This document shows positions 54,350 to 62,592 of a stretch of 64,000 nt of DNA, in pieces (positions within the stretch are counted from its first letter, which is position 1; the number at the start of each line of letters is the position of its first letter). This stretch comes from Marinoscillum sp049115815 (lineage in GTDB: Bacteria > Bacteroidota > Bacteroidia > Cytophagales > Cyclobacteriaceae): NCBI GenBank assembly GCA_049115815.1, contig JAGDZO010000001.1:62001-126000 (forward strand), read 5' to 3'. Below the pieces are notes generated by a model. It ran no database searches, had not been told where the DNA came from, and worked only from the letters and a program-made list of their open reading frames with translations. A program made the position numbers and the translations under genes.

Positions 54350-55786
54350 ATGTTGACTGATCAATTGACCGAAATTATTGGTAGCCTCGGATTCCTAACG
54401 TTCGAGTTGACCGTGGCTTTGGGCTTGCTCATATTACTCCTTGTGGGTTTGATGGTGAAGAATGAGCTAGCCATCAAAATTTTGTATGTAGTCATATTGG
54501 TAATGGCTGCTTTACATCTTCCGCATTTGCATCAGGCCGAGGCTTTGTTTGGCGAAACCATGTTGGTGGATGAGGCAAGCAATATTCTGAAGCTATTGAT
54601 GGTCATTGCTTCGGTATGGATAGTATTCTTCCCAACATCTGAAAGACAGCCTGTTGAGTTTTATATTCTGCTATTGGCAATGGTGCTTGGAAGTGCCCTG
54701 ATGATGGCCGCCAACAATTTGCTCGTTATTTATTTGGTGGTAGAACTAGCGTCTTTTAGCGCTTATCTGTTGACCAATTTTAATTTCCAAAAAAGGTCAT
54801 TTGAGGCCGGGGTGAAATATCTCATTTTCGGTGGGGTGACATCAGCTTTTGCACTATACGGAGCGTCGCTGATGTATGGATTTACTGGTACACTTGATTT
54901 AAATCAAATGGATCTGACAGTGATCGGAAACCCCATTTTACTGAAGGCTGGTATTTTCCTTTTTTGTGGCTCTCTATTTTTCAAAATTAGTGCTGTTCCT
55001 TTTCATATTTGGACCCCTTCAGCTTATCAGGAAGCACCAACAGGGTCAGTTATGATCATGTCAGTGGTACCAAAACTCGGAGGGCTGTTTTTGCTCCATA
55101 GAGTATTAAATGTCGCTGAGTTTAGGGAAGAGTATTGGCTATACTCCGCTGTGGCTGTTTTTGGCATAGCAACTATTACCATAGGTACGCTTGGCGCATT
55201 GCGTCAGACTAATATCAAGAGAATGGTGGCTTATGGAGCTATAGCACACTCGGGTTTTTTGATGGCCCCTCTGCTGATTCCTTTTGACGGTGGAGCAAGT
55301 GCGTTTATCTGGTATGCAGTCGGTTATGCTGTGATCAATATTGCTTTGTTTTATTTAATCTCGATTTACGAAAGCTTGGGAGCAACAGAAATTCAAGATT
55401 ATGCAGGTCTGGGTAAGATTTCTCCTTTTATGGGAGCGTTGGTTTTGATTGTCATGATAGCTTTGGTTGGGTTACCACCCACAGTCGGGTTTACCATCAA
55501 GTTTTATCTTTTTGTGTCCATTTGGGAATGGTATCAGAGCGTGCAGGATCCCTACTTATTGACATATTTGATAGTAGCAGTAGCAAGCGTCGTGTTCTCA
55601 TTATTTTTCTATCTGAAGATTCCGTATCAAATGTTTTTGAAGGACTCAGATGAGTCGATCATTGGGAATTATTCACTTGTCCAAAAACTAATTGCAACTA
55701 TTTTCACCACCATCCTGTTGTGGTTGTTCCTTAGCCCAAAAATATTGAATAACATTGCAAATAATTTCATCCAAACAGATTGGTAA
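54350..55786 (+). CDS. nuoN: NADH-quinone oxidoreductase subunit N
   Basis: This 478-residue antiporter-like subunit completes the membrane arm. It has LVIYLVVELASFSAYLLTNF (pump-site Glu), SAVPFHIWTPSAYQEAPTGSVMIMSVVPKLGGLFLL and YGAIAHSGFLMAPLL. The length is normal. This ends the nuoHIJKLMN cluster; it is followed 6 bp later by the amidophosphoribosyltransferase-like gene, so the two may share a transcript. Confidence 0.96.
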   Translation: MLTDQLTEIIGSLGFLTFELTVALGLLILLLVGLMVKNELAIKILYVVILVMAALHLPHLHQAEALFGETMLVDEASNILKLLMVIASVWIVFFPTSERQPVEFYILLLAMVLGSALMMAANNLLVIYLVVELASFSAYLLTNFNFQKRSFEAGVKYLIFGGVTSAFALYGASLMYGFTGTLDLNQMDLTVIGNPILLKAGIFLFCGSLFFKISAVPFHIWTPSAYQEAPTGSVMIMSVVPKLGGLFLLHRVLNVAEFREEYWLYSAVAVFGIATITIGTLGALRQTNIKRMVAYGAIAHSGFLMAPLLIPFDGGASAFIWYAVGYAVINIALFYLISIYESLGATEIQDYAGLGKISPFMGALVLIVMIALVGLPPTVGFTIKFYLFVSIWEWYQSVQDPYLLTYLIVAVASVVFSLFFYLKIPYQMFLKDSDESIIGNYSLVQKLIATIFTTILLWLFLSPKILNNIANNFIQTDW

Positions 55787-55792
55787 TCACCT

Positions 55793-57679
55793 ATGAGCGA
55801 TCCTGTCAAGCATGAATGTGGCGTAGCTATGCTTCGCTTACGCAAACCATTACAGTTTTACATAGATAAGTATGGCTCAGCCGCCTATGCTGCCAAGAAA
55901 ATGTACCTTCTGATGCAGAAGCAGCACAATAGAGGCCAGGATGGAGTAGGAGTGGCCAATATCAAACTCGATATGCCTCCGGGCACACGGTACATCAGTA
56001 GGTATCGAACAACCAATCAGCAGCCTATTGAGGATATTTTTGGGAAGATCAGTAAGAAGTACAATAAAGCTAGAAGAGAAGGGACAGAGAAGTTTAGCAA
56101 TGAAAGGTGGCTAAAAGACAATGTAGCTTTTACAGGTGAGGTTTGGTTGGGGCATTTGAGATATGGAACTCATGGCAAAAATGGTATCGAGAGTTGTCAT
56201 CCCTTCTTAAGACAGAACAATTGGAGAAGCAGAAATTTGGTGATGGCCGGAAACTTCAACATGACCAATGTTGATGACCTCTTCGATAAGCTTGTTTCAT
56301 TAGGGCAGCACCCAAAGGAAAAGGTAGATACCGTAACCGTTATGGAGAAGATTGGGCACTTTTTGGATGAAGCCAATCAAGCGATTTTCAACAAGTATAG
56401 AGGCAAGAAATCGAACGAAGAGATCACTGAGATCATTGAGTCTGAACTGGATATTCAGAGGATTCTCGAGAAATCTTGTCGTGATTTTGACGGAGGATAT
56501 ACCATGACAGGAATGATAGGTTATGGTGCCTCGTTCGTGGCAAGAGATCCTAATGGAATCCGTCCGGCCTATTACTATGCCAATGATGAGATTGTGGTTG
56601 TTGCCTCTGAGAAGCCTGCTATCAAAACTACATTTGAATGTGACTACAACGATATTCAAGAGATAGCTCCCGGTCATGCTTTGATCATAGAGAAGAATGG
56701 AACTTTCAGAGAGCAGCAATACATATCACCAAGAGAGAAAAAGTCATGCTCCTTTGAGCGTATTTACTTCTCAAGAGGTACTGACCCCAATATTTATAAC
56801 GAAAGAAAGAAACTCGGAGAGCTATTGATACCAAGTGTTTTGAAGGCTGTCAATTATGACCTCAAAAATGCAATCTTTAGCTACATTCCTAATACAGCCG
56901 AGACATCCTTTTTAGGGCTCCTGCGTGGTATTGACAAGTACTTGATCAATCACCGAAAGGATATCATCATAGATAAGAAGCCTAGCGCTGACTCCCTCGA
57001 AGAAATCTTATCATTTAGACCTAGAGTAGAAAAATTGGTTTTGAAAGATGCCAAACTGAGGACATTTATCACCGATGATGCACATCGTGACGATTTGGTG
57101 GCGCATGTCTATGATACAACCTACGAGGTGATCAACAAAGGCAAAGACACTTTGGTAATCATTGATGATTCCATAGTGAGAGGAACTACTTTGGAGAAAA
57201 GTATTTTGACCTTACTTGACCGACTCGAACCTAAAAAGGTGGTCATTGTTTCTTCTGCTCCTCAGATCAGATTCCCAGATTGTTATGGGATTGATATGAG
57301 TAAAATGAAAGATTTTGTGGCGTTTAGAGCAGTATTGGCTCTCCTCAAAGAGCATAAAAAGGAACATCTTCTTAAAGATGTATTGGCGAAATGCGAAGCG
57401 GCAGTTAATAAGAAGAAACAACCGAATTATGTCAAGGAATTGTACGCTCCATTCACGTACGAGGAAGTCTCTGCTAAGATCACTGACATTGTAAGGCCAA
57501 AAGGAATGAAAGCCGAATTGGAGGTGATTTACCAGACAGTTGAGGGGCTACACAAGGCTTGTCCTGACCATAGCGGTGATTGGTATTTCACTGGAGATTA
57601 CCCTACTCCGGGAGGAAACAGAGTAGTGAATAAGGCTTACATGAACTTCATGAAAGGCACTGAAGGAAGGGCTTATTAG
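55793..57679 (+). CDS. PurF-like amidophosphoribosyltransferase, long Bacteroidota form
   Basis: This 628-residue protein combines an N-terminal glutamine amidotransferase (Ntn) domain and a C-terminal phosphoribosyltransferase domain. HECGVAMLR at residues 7-15 has Cys9 as the probable N-terminal nucleophile after removal of an 8-residue propeptide. GEVWLGHLRYGTHG (about 115-128), ARDPNGIRPAYY (about 249-260), NAETSFLG-like NTAETSFLGLLRG (about 365-377) and the PRPP loop TLVIIDDSIVRGTTLE (about 453-468) are family motifs. It is about 130-150 residues longer than usual PurF because of insertions (for example about 75-110 and 190-215) and a C-terminal extension. It could be the only PurF or a paralogue; the rest of the purine pathway is not in this window. 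Confidence 0.9.
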   Translation: MSDPVKHECGVAMLRLRKPLQFYIDKYGSAAYAAKKMYLLMQKQHNRGQDGVGVANIKLDMPPGTRYISRYRTTNQQPIEDIFGKISKKYNKARREGTEKFSNERWLKDNVAFTGEVWLGHLRYGTHGKNGIESCHPFLRQNNWRSRNLVMAGNFNMTNVDDLFDKLVSLGQHPKEKVDTVTVMEKIGHFLDEANQAIFNKYRGKKSNEEITEIIESELDIQRILEKSCRDFDGGYTMTGMIGYGASFVARDPNGIRPAYYYANDEIVVVASEKPAIKTTFECDYNDIQEIAPGHALIIEKNGTFREQQYISPREKKSCSFERIYFSRGTDPNIYNERKKLGELLIPSVLKAVNYDLKNAIFSYIPNTAETSFLGLLRGIDKYLINHRKDIIIDKKPSADSLEEILSFRPRVEKLVLKDAKLRTFITDDAHRDDLVAHVYDTTYEVINKGKDTLVIIDDSIVRGTTLEKSILTLLDRLEPKKVVIVSSAPQIRFPDCYGIDMSKMKDFVAFRAVLALLKEHKKEHLLKDVLAKCEAAVNKKKQPNYVKELYAPFTYEEVSAKITDIVRPKGMKAELEVIYQTVEGLHKACPDHSGDWYFTGDYPTPGGNRVVNKAYMNFMKGTEGRAY

Positions 57680-57795
57680 ATTATACTTATTGAATGATAT
57701 GTAATTGAGGTCTGGGGTCCTCATGTTTTAGTAGAACTAATTGACCTGCAATCAATCAAGTCATACCAATAATGATATCCCAATTCAATAATTGT

Positions 57796-60700
57796 TTACC
57801 GCTGTATAATTACATGAAAGGATTTCAACTTGTCAATTGACTTATAGTTCATTAAATAGTGCCCTGAAGGGATGGATGATATATCTAAATGGTAGTTATT
57901 TTGATCAGCCGGTACCGTCACTTTTATGAACTCTTTTCCAGAATAATCTAAGAGTACTAGGCGTGCTCCATTGACAACTCCCGTAACATGCAAAGTATGA
58001 GTAGCTGGGTTTGGGAAAGCTTGTAATGTAATATCTTTAGGATCTAAATTGAGGGGTTGACTAATTAACATCTTAGCCGTTTTATTGCCAACATAATTCT
58101 TTTCATCCACGGAAACAGTAACCTCATATTCCCCTAAATCAACCGGGTCAAGATCTTGATCGTTATAGAGAACTATTACTTTTAAATTAGCTGGATTGGT
58201 ATAAATACTGACTTGTTTTGATTTACCATCATAGATATGAACTGTATCGAGTATTGAGATTTCTGCATTCGCCTTATTTATTTGTAAGTATGAATTTTTT
58301 TCTCCGTAATAATTCTCGTCTTGAATAATAACGCTTATGGGATATAATCCAGCATCAATAGGAAGGTTGTTAGTGCTATTGTAATCTATGCTATAAAGCA
58401 AGTTTGGAGGTTCGGTGGCAATTGATACTTGCTTTGTCTGACCATCAAATGTGCCCACTGTGTCACGAATTTCTATACGGGCTAGTGCCTTATTAATTCG
58501 TAAATAGGCTGATTTTTCTCCATAATAATTATCTTCTCTAATCTTTATTAAGACTTCATAATCTCCTGAGTTTAAGGGTTGATTGTTTCCCTGATTATAG
58601 AATACCTCATAATTGAGATCTGGTGGATTTGTGGTTATCAATACTTCTTTTGGAAGTCCATCATACTCTTCATAAATACTATCTTTAATAGAAATAATTG
58701 CTTCAGCTTTCTCGATAGTCAAATTAGCTTCAGCAAAGCCTCTGTAATTCGTATTGCCCGCATAGACCTTTAAATGATAAATACCAGCATCTACTACTTT
58801 CTCATATGAACCATTGTAAGTAACATCGATGGTGAGGTCACTTGCATTGGTAGTAATTTCCACTTCTTTTAACTTTGTGTCATATTTCTGAATGAGTTTA
58901 GCTAAACTGATTTCTACTTTTTTTGGTAGGACAACTAATTCAATTTGTACCTCTCGTGCTTTGGCAAATGAATTGTTGCCAGACTGGCTGGCCACTATTT
59001 TTACTATACCCGGAGAATCGACATTAAGTACTCCGTTATGAATTGATGCAATATCCAAACCATCAGTTATATGGTATGATATCAGCAAACCAGAGGATGC
59101 TAATGCAGGTAATGAAATGCTTTCATTAACCACTGCGGTATCAGATAAGGAAATAGAAATAAACTGGGGTTGCTTACTGCCTGAAATAGTAAATTTTGTC
59201 TCGCCAAGGACCTGATTAACATTATCTTTCCATGGGATTGTTAATGTAGATGTATTAGGATCCCAACTAACATTGCCAGCGCTAGAGATACTGAATTGGC
59301 TGGCAGAATTATCTAGAATGACATAGCCAACATCATTACAATTTGATTTGGCTCCTATCTGAACGCCCTGATTGACGTTAAAACCAAATATTTCGTACCA
59401 GCCTCCAGAAACATCGGAAACTTCATAAAATCCGTTTTCCAAGGAACTTATTGTCACCTCTGAATTGATTGAGGTAGGTACGCCGAATGAGTTTTCAATT
59501 ATTTGTGTTTCTGCTTTCCAAATTACATTTTTAGGTAGATTGATTTCAGTATGAATCATTCCAATATTGAGATGGAATTCTTCTTCAAGGGTAAGAGATG
59601 GGAAGTCTGAATGTGTCGTCCTCTGTTTATAGACCCCTTTATTCTTAGATTCTAAAAGTTCGAATAACAATGAAGCTTCTGTGTAATCTAGCCCAAGTCC
59701 ATCCTTCACCCATGTATACTGTGTTGACTCCTCCTTGCCCTGCAGAAAACCGATAGTAAGAGGCTCGTTCAAAGTACCGCATATATTGGAGTTGGTGCTT
59801 TTCTGGTGTGAATAGTTTAGAGCCTCGATTATTGGAAGTAGGGCCTCTAGATCATTAAAGTTAAGTTTATTGCTTGATATGTCAAGTGCTTCAAGGGCAT
59901 CTAATGTTCCAAGATTATCGGGTAATGAGGAGAATTGATTATTGGATAAATCAATTATTTTTAGTGAGTTGAGGCCTTTGAAATCAACGTAACTTTCATA
60001 CTCCACTCCCATGTTGTTTGAAGGAAGCTGCAATTTAGTTACACGATCATTCTCAACAGTTACTCCATACCATTGATCTATGGATCCTGTTTTCCAATTA
60101 TCAGAATTGACCCATAAGTCCCCTCTAAACGCATCGTAAAATGATGCTAAAATTATAGAATCTCTTTCTAGGGATGTGTCTCTAAATATTAATCTAACCG
60201 CATCTTCTCCTTTATATGTGCAACCTTCATCATCATACAGCATTAGCTCAAACACCCCAGGTAAGGAAGTGAAATGCGCTACTGAATCTGCGCCTTCAAT
60301 AATTTCTCCGTTCCTCATCCAATTGATTCGCGTTACTCCACTACCAATATTGGCCTTCAGGGCTATAGATTTCCCAATATTTTCTTCAAGAGTGGAAGGA
60401 ACAATGTTTCCCCTTATCTCTAGAAGCATTGGGTTTGTAAGGTTGAGCTTAACAAAACTCCCGATTGATCGATTTTCATCAGATCTTAGAAACCTTGAGG
60501 TGCGGCTTGCATACAATACGTTTTCATGAATTGTGGCTGCTCTACCGTGAAATTGGCCATATAAAAAAGTTGACTCAGTGAAAACACCATTGTTTTTGTC
60601 ATATTGTAACAATGCAAAATGGCTTTCTGGATATTTGGAGGTACTACCGATCAATATAGCTGAATCGTTTTTAACAAAGAGTTTATCTTCTTGGTTATCA

Positions 60701-61740
60701 AATTCTGTCAGAACTGCAACATCGCCCGAAGTTAGAAGCCCAATGGTTCCCCAACCTTCATTTACGTTTCCTGTAGTACCAAAAGTATTAAACCATTTAA
60801 GATTACCTTTGGAGTCTACCCGACCAATTCCACCATCTTCTCTACCTCTGCTATTACGTATATCGCCATGAATAATAATATTGTTTCTGAAATTGTTTAA
60901 AAATAACACATCCTCACCTGAAGTGGTAAGATCATAAATGTTGGTCCACTCATGTGACTGTATGGATGTCATCCATTTTAGTGTTCCTTTAGGACTAATC
61001 TTACCCAAAATTTGACGCCATCCTGAATATTCGTTTCTTAAAAGTGTAATTCCAGATAAAGTGAACGAATCGTTGTAGAATGCTCCTCCGAAAACTAAAT
61101 TTCCATTAATATCCACTTCCATCTCAAAAATCCTGCCAGCACCTCGCGAGTTCTTCATCCACAAAAGGCTTCCATTGGGATCAAATTTAAATATACCAAC
61201 CCAGGCATTTGTGCTATTAGTCAAAGGACCCCAGTATTGTTTATTTTGAAGTGTTATCGTGTCTTGAAAAGAGCCTGAAACGTATATGTTACCCCAACTG
61301 TCTGTAACTGCCGACGTTAGTTCACCACCGAGATTACTGTCAAAAAAGATATCCCAAAGTACATGCCCCGTGGTATCCATCTTGCGTAAAAAAGCATTAG
61401 GGTAACCTGTAGGAGTTGTTATTGAATCCTCTTTATTAATTATTGAAGTATAACTACTTGCCAAATAAATAGAATTTCCATGTTTGGCAAGTCCCTGTTT
61501 GAAGTATTGAGAATTAATTAAGAATTCTTTTTTTATTAAGGTTTCTCCATCTTTGTTATACTTAACCAGATAGCTTTTTCCTTCGGAATCGATATTGTCC
61601 CAAACATAGATATTTTCATTTTCGTCAATAATAGGATCCTCATCAAGATTGCTAAAATTTCCTATCCAAAAATCCTTGCAATCCTGTGCTAAACTGTTAA
61701 ACGATAAAGTGATAAGAATTAGATAAGCGAAAAATTTCAT
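57796..61740 (-). CDS. Large T9SS-secreted mosaic protein (propeller, LRR, MBG repeats)
   Basis: This 1314-residue protein has a signal peptide ending SLAQ (19), a propeller-like region (about 25-430) with repeated F/Y-D-K/T-x-G-x-L-x-W units (KMDTTGHVLWD, KFDPNGSLLWM, RVDSKGNLKWF), an Ig-like part (about 440-520), a leucine-rich-repeat segment (about 555-640; LKIIDLSNNQFSSLPDNLG), a beta-rich zone (about 700-935), four MBG-type repeats (about 942-1011, 1013-1086, 1088-1157, 1160-1228) and a T9SS sorting domain starting AFPNPATHTLHVTG (1241-1314). It should be exported by T9SS and retained on the surface. No enzymatic motif is visible; an adhesin-like or glycan-binding role is only a guess. 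Monocistronic. Confidence 0.9.
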   Translation of the reverse strand: MKFFAYLILITLSFNSLAQDCKDFWIGNFSNLDEDPIIDENENIYVWDNIDSEGKSYLVKYNKDGETLIKKEFLINSQYFKQGLAKHGNSIYLASSYTSIINKEDSITTPTGYPNAFLRKMDTTGHVLWDIFFDSNLGGELTSAVTDSWGNIYVSGSFQDTITLQNKQYWGPLTNSTNAWVGIFKFDPNGSLLWMKNSRGAGRIFEMEVDINGNLVFGGAFYNDSFTLSGITLLRNEYSGWRQILGKISPKGTLKWMTSIQSHEWTNIYDLTTSGEDVLFLNNFRNNIIIHGDIRNSRGREDGGIGRVDSKGNLKWFNTFGTTGNVNEGWGTIGLLTSGDVAVLTEFDNQEDKLFVKNDSAILIGSTSKYPESHFALLQYDKNNGVFTESTFLYGQFHGRAATIHENVLYASRTSRFLRSDENRSIGSFVKLNLTNPMLLEIRGNIVPSTLEENIGKSIALKANIGSGVTRINWMRNGEIIEGADSVAHFTSLPGVFELMLYDDEGCTYKGEDAVRLIFRDTSLERDSIILASFYDAFRGDLWVNSDNWKTGSIDQWYGVTVENDRVTKLQLPSNNMGVEYESYVDFKGLNSLKIIDLSNNQFSSLPDNLGTLDALEALDISSNKLNFNDLEALLPIIEALNYSHQKSTNSNICGTLNEPLTIGFLQGKEESTQYTWVKDGLGLDYTEASLLFELLESKNKGVYKQRTTHSDFPSLTLEEEFHLNIGMIHTEINLPKNVIWKAETQIIENSFGVPTSINSEVTISSLENGFYEVSDVSGGWYEIFGFNVNQGVQIGAKSNCNDVGYVILDNSASQFSISSAGNVSWDPNTSTLTIPWKDNVNQVLGETKFTISGSKQPQFISISLSDTAVVNESISLPALASSGLLISYHITDGLDIASIHNGVLNVDSPGIVKIVASQSGNNSFAKAREVQIELVVLPKKVEISLAKLIQKYDTKLKEVEITTNASDLTIDVTYNGSYEKVVDAGIYHLKVYAGNTNYRGFAEANLTIEKAEAIISIKDSIYEEYDGLPKEVLITTNPPDLNYEVFYNQGNNQPLNSGDYEVLIKIREDNYYGEKSAYLRINKALARIEIRDTVGTFDGQTKQVSIATEPPNLLYSIDYNSTNNLPIDAGLYPISVIIQDENYYGEKNSYLQINKANAEISILDTVHIYDGKSKQVSIYTNPANLKVIVLYNDQDLDPVDLGEYEVTVSVDEKNYVGNKTAKMLISQPLNLDPKDITLQAFPNPATHTLHVTGVVNGARLVLLDYSGKEFIKVTVPADQNNYHLDISSIPSGHYLMNYKSIDKLKSFHVIIQR

Positions 61741-62190
61741 AAGCCGTATAGTTAGTTGGGAAGTATATGCAATAAAGCTTAATCACATTAAAACCGCAAC
61801 GTTTGGTGATAATAATATCATGTAATGGTGAAATGGACTTAATTCTAAAATTAGATCGTTCGAAATGGGTAATATTTTGGTATAACAAACAGAGTGATTT
61901 GCACAAATTTTTGAATCACTTAAATAAATTCAACGGTATATATATGCGTTTCAATTCCTCTCCAACCTACTATTTTCGACACGTCAAATAGTTCCCTCGG
62001 TTGATTCACAAAGGTGATAGATCCACTATTGAATACCACTTCACCATCAATTCAATTGCAATAATTTGAAATCAAAGCAATAAATTTTGAATTATTCTAA
62101 AATTTAGAATAATCTAAGGTTTTTTGCTCTTCCCATTTTTTTCTTTCAACTATCTGATTCACCTTTGTGGTATCAATTAGCAATAATTGA
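61741..62190. promoter_or_regulatory. Intergenic region with palindrome upstream of the sulfur leader
   Basis: This 450-bp AT-rich gap separates the divergent T9SS gene and the sulfur-assimilation leader. ATTATTCTAAA (62091-62101) and TTTAGAATAAT (62103-62113) form an 11-bp perfect inverted repeat around one base, a likely dimeric operator or, with the TTTTTTG that follows (62120-62126), a weak terminator. TCACAAAGGTGA (62006-62017) is matched by its inverse, TCACCTTTGTG (62159-62169), about 150 bp away. A small open frame (61803-61991) has no coding character. No clear promoter consensus was found. Confidence 0.5.
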
Positions 62191-62291
62191 TTTATACAGA
62201 AGCGTGGAGAGACAGGCTCTTTGAAGCGCTAGCAACCTAAAATCAACGTTTAAGGTGCTAATTCCTGATCCCGATATTGGGTGAATATGAA
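62191..62291 (+). ncRNA. SAM-I riboswitch (S-box leader)
   Basis: The conserved SAM-I core is visible in order. P1 TTTATA (62191-62196) pairs with TATGAA (62286-62291). P2 AGCG (62201-62204) pairs with CGCT (62227-62230), enclosing GTGGAGAGACAGGCTC (kink-turn and pseudoknot region, 62204-62219). Then come GCAACC (62232-62237), a P3 hairpin, GGTGCTAATTCC (62254-62265), an exact match to the S-box core, and P4 CCC/GGG (62270-62272 with 62279-62281). SAM-I aptamers turn off sulfur and methionine genes when SAM is abundant. It ends 9 bp before the first Cys-rich leader peptide, so SAM could act by blocking translation of that peptide or through transcription. It regulates the sulfite reductase transcript downstream. 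Confidence 0.88.
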
Positions 62292-62300
62292 TTGATTAAA

Positions 62301-62381
62301 ATGAAAGCTGAAAATCACAAAACACCTACAAGAAGATCATCACAATTCAATTGTTGTGAATGCTGTTGTTGCTGTAAGTAA
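62301..62381 (+). CDS. Cys-rich leader peptide 1 (26 residues)
   Basis: An ATG at 62301 opens 26 codons and a TAA at 62379. The peptide begins MKAENHKTPTRRSSQF and ends NCCECCCCCK, with seven Cys codons in eight positions (codons 18-25). It is too short for usual gene finders. It starts 9 bp after the SAM-I riboswitch and is followed 46 bp later by a second Cys-rich peptide and then by sulfite reductase, which makes sulfide for cysteine. The simplest reading is a cysteine-responsive leader in which ribosomes slow at Cys codons when Cys-tRNA is scarce. TCACAA (62340-62345) can pair with TTGTGA (62354-62359), a hairpin that a ribosome at the first Cys codons would open. A small metal-binding peptide is a less likely alternative. 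Confidence 0.7.
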   Translation: MKAENHKTPTRRSSQFNCCECCCCCK

Positions 62382-62427
62382 TTTCAATTACCTACTTCAC
62401 TTTTTCAACACTTTTTGCATAACATAA

Positions 62428-62502
62428 ATGATCTCTTTTTCTACGAATACTTTTCTTAACTGTAATAACTGCTGCTGCACTTGCTGTCCTTGTACAGCTT
62501 AA
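62428..62502 (+). CDS. Cys-rich leader peptide 2 (24 residues)
   Basis: An ATG at 62428 opens 24 codons to a TAA at 62500. The peptide starts MISFSTNTFL and ends NCNNCCCTCCPCTA, with seven Cys codons (12, 15, 16, 17, 19, 20, 22). Sequence and spacing differ from leader 1, so it is not a simple duplication, but the composition is the same. It ends only 3 bp before the first strand of a pair of alternative hairpins and 90 bp before the sulfite reductase start, the arrangement expected of an attenuator. Translation of it would place a ribosome over or just before these hairpins. Confidence 0.7.
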   Translation: MISFSTNTFLNCNNCCCTCCPCTA

Positions 62503-62505
62503 TCG

Positions 62506-62567
62506 GGAGTCATATTACAAATAACTGAAATCATTGTAATTGAAGACTCCAGAGCACATCTAGAGTC
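62506..62567 (+). promoter_or_regulatory. Mutually exclusive hairpins downstream of leader peptides
   Basis: Strand A, GGAGTC (62506-62511), pairs with strand B, GACTCC (62545-62550); inside this, ATTACAA (62514-62520) pairs with TTGTAAT (62534-62540). Strand B can instead pair with strand C: GACTC (62545-62549) with GAGTC (62563-62567), extended by AGA (62551-62553) with TCT (62559-62561). The A:B and B:C forms cannot coexist, as in classical attenuators. No U-run follows, so regulation may be by ribosome access or Rho rather than an intrinsic terminator. Confidence 0.6.
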
Positions 62568-62592
62568 ATCGAAAATATCATTACATCATACC

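Noticed and set aside
61803..61991. A 62-codon plus-strand frame between the T9SS gene and the sulfur leader
   Set aside because: Its composition is that of AT-rich noncoding DNA, with no motif or neighbour support.
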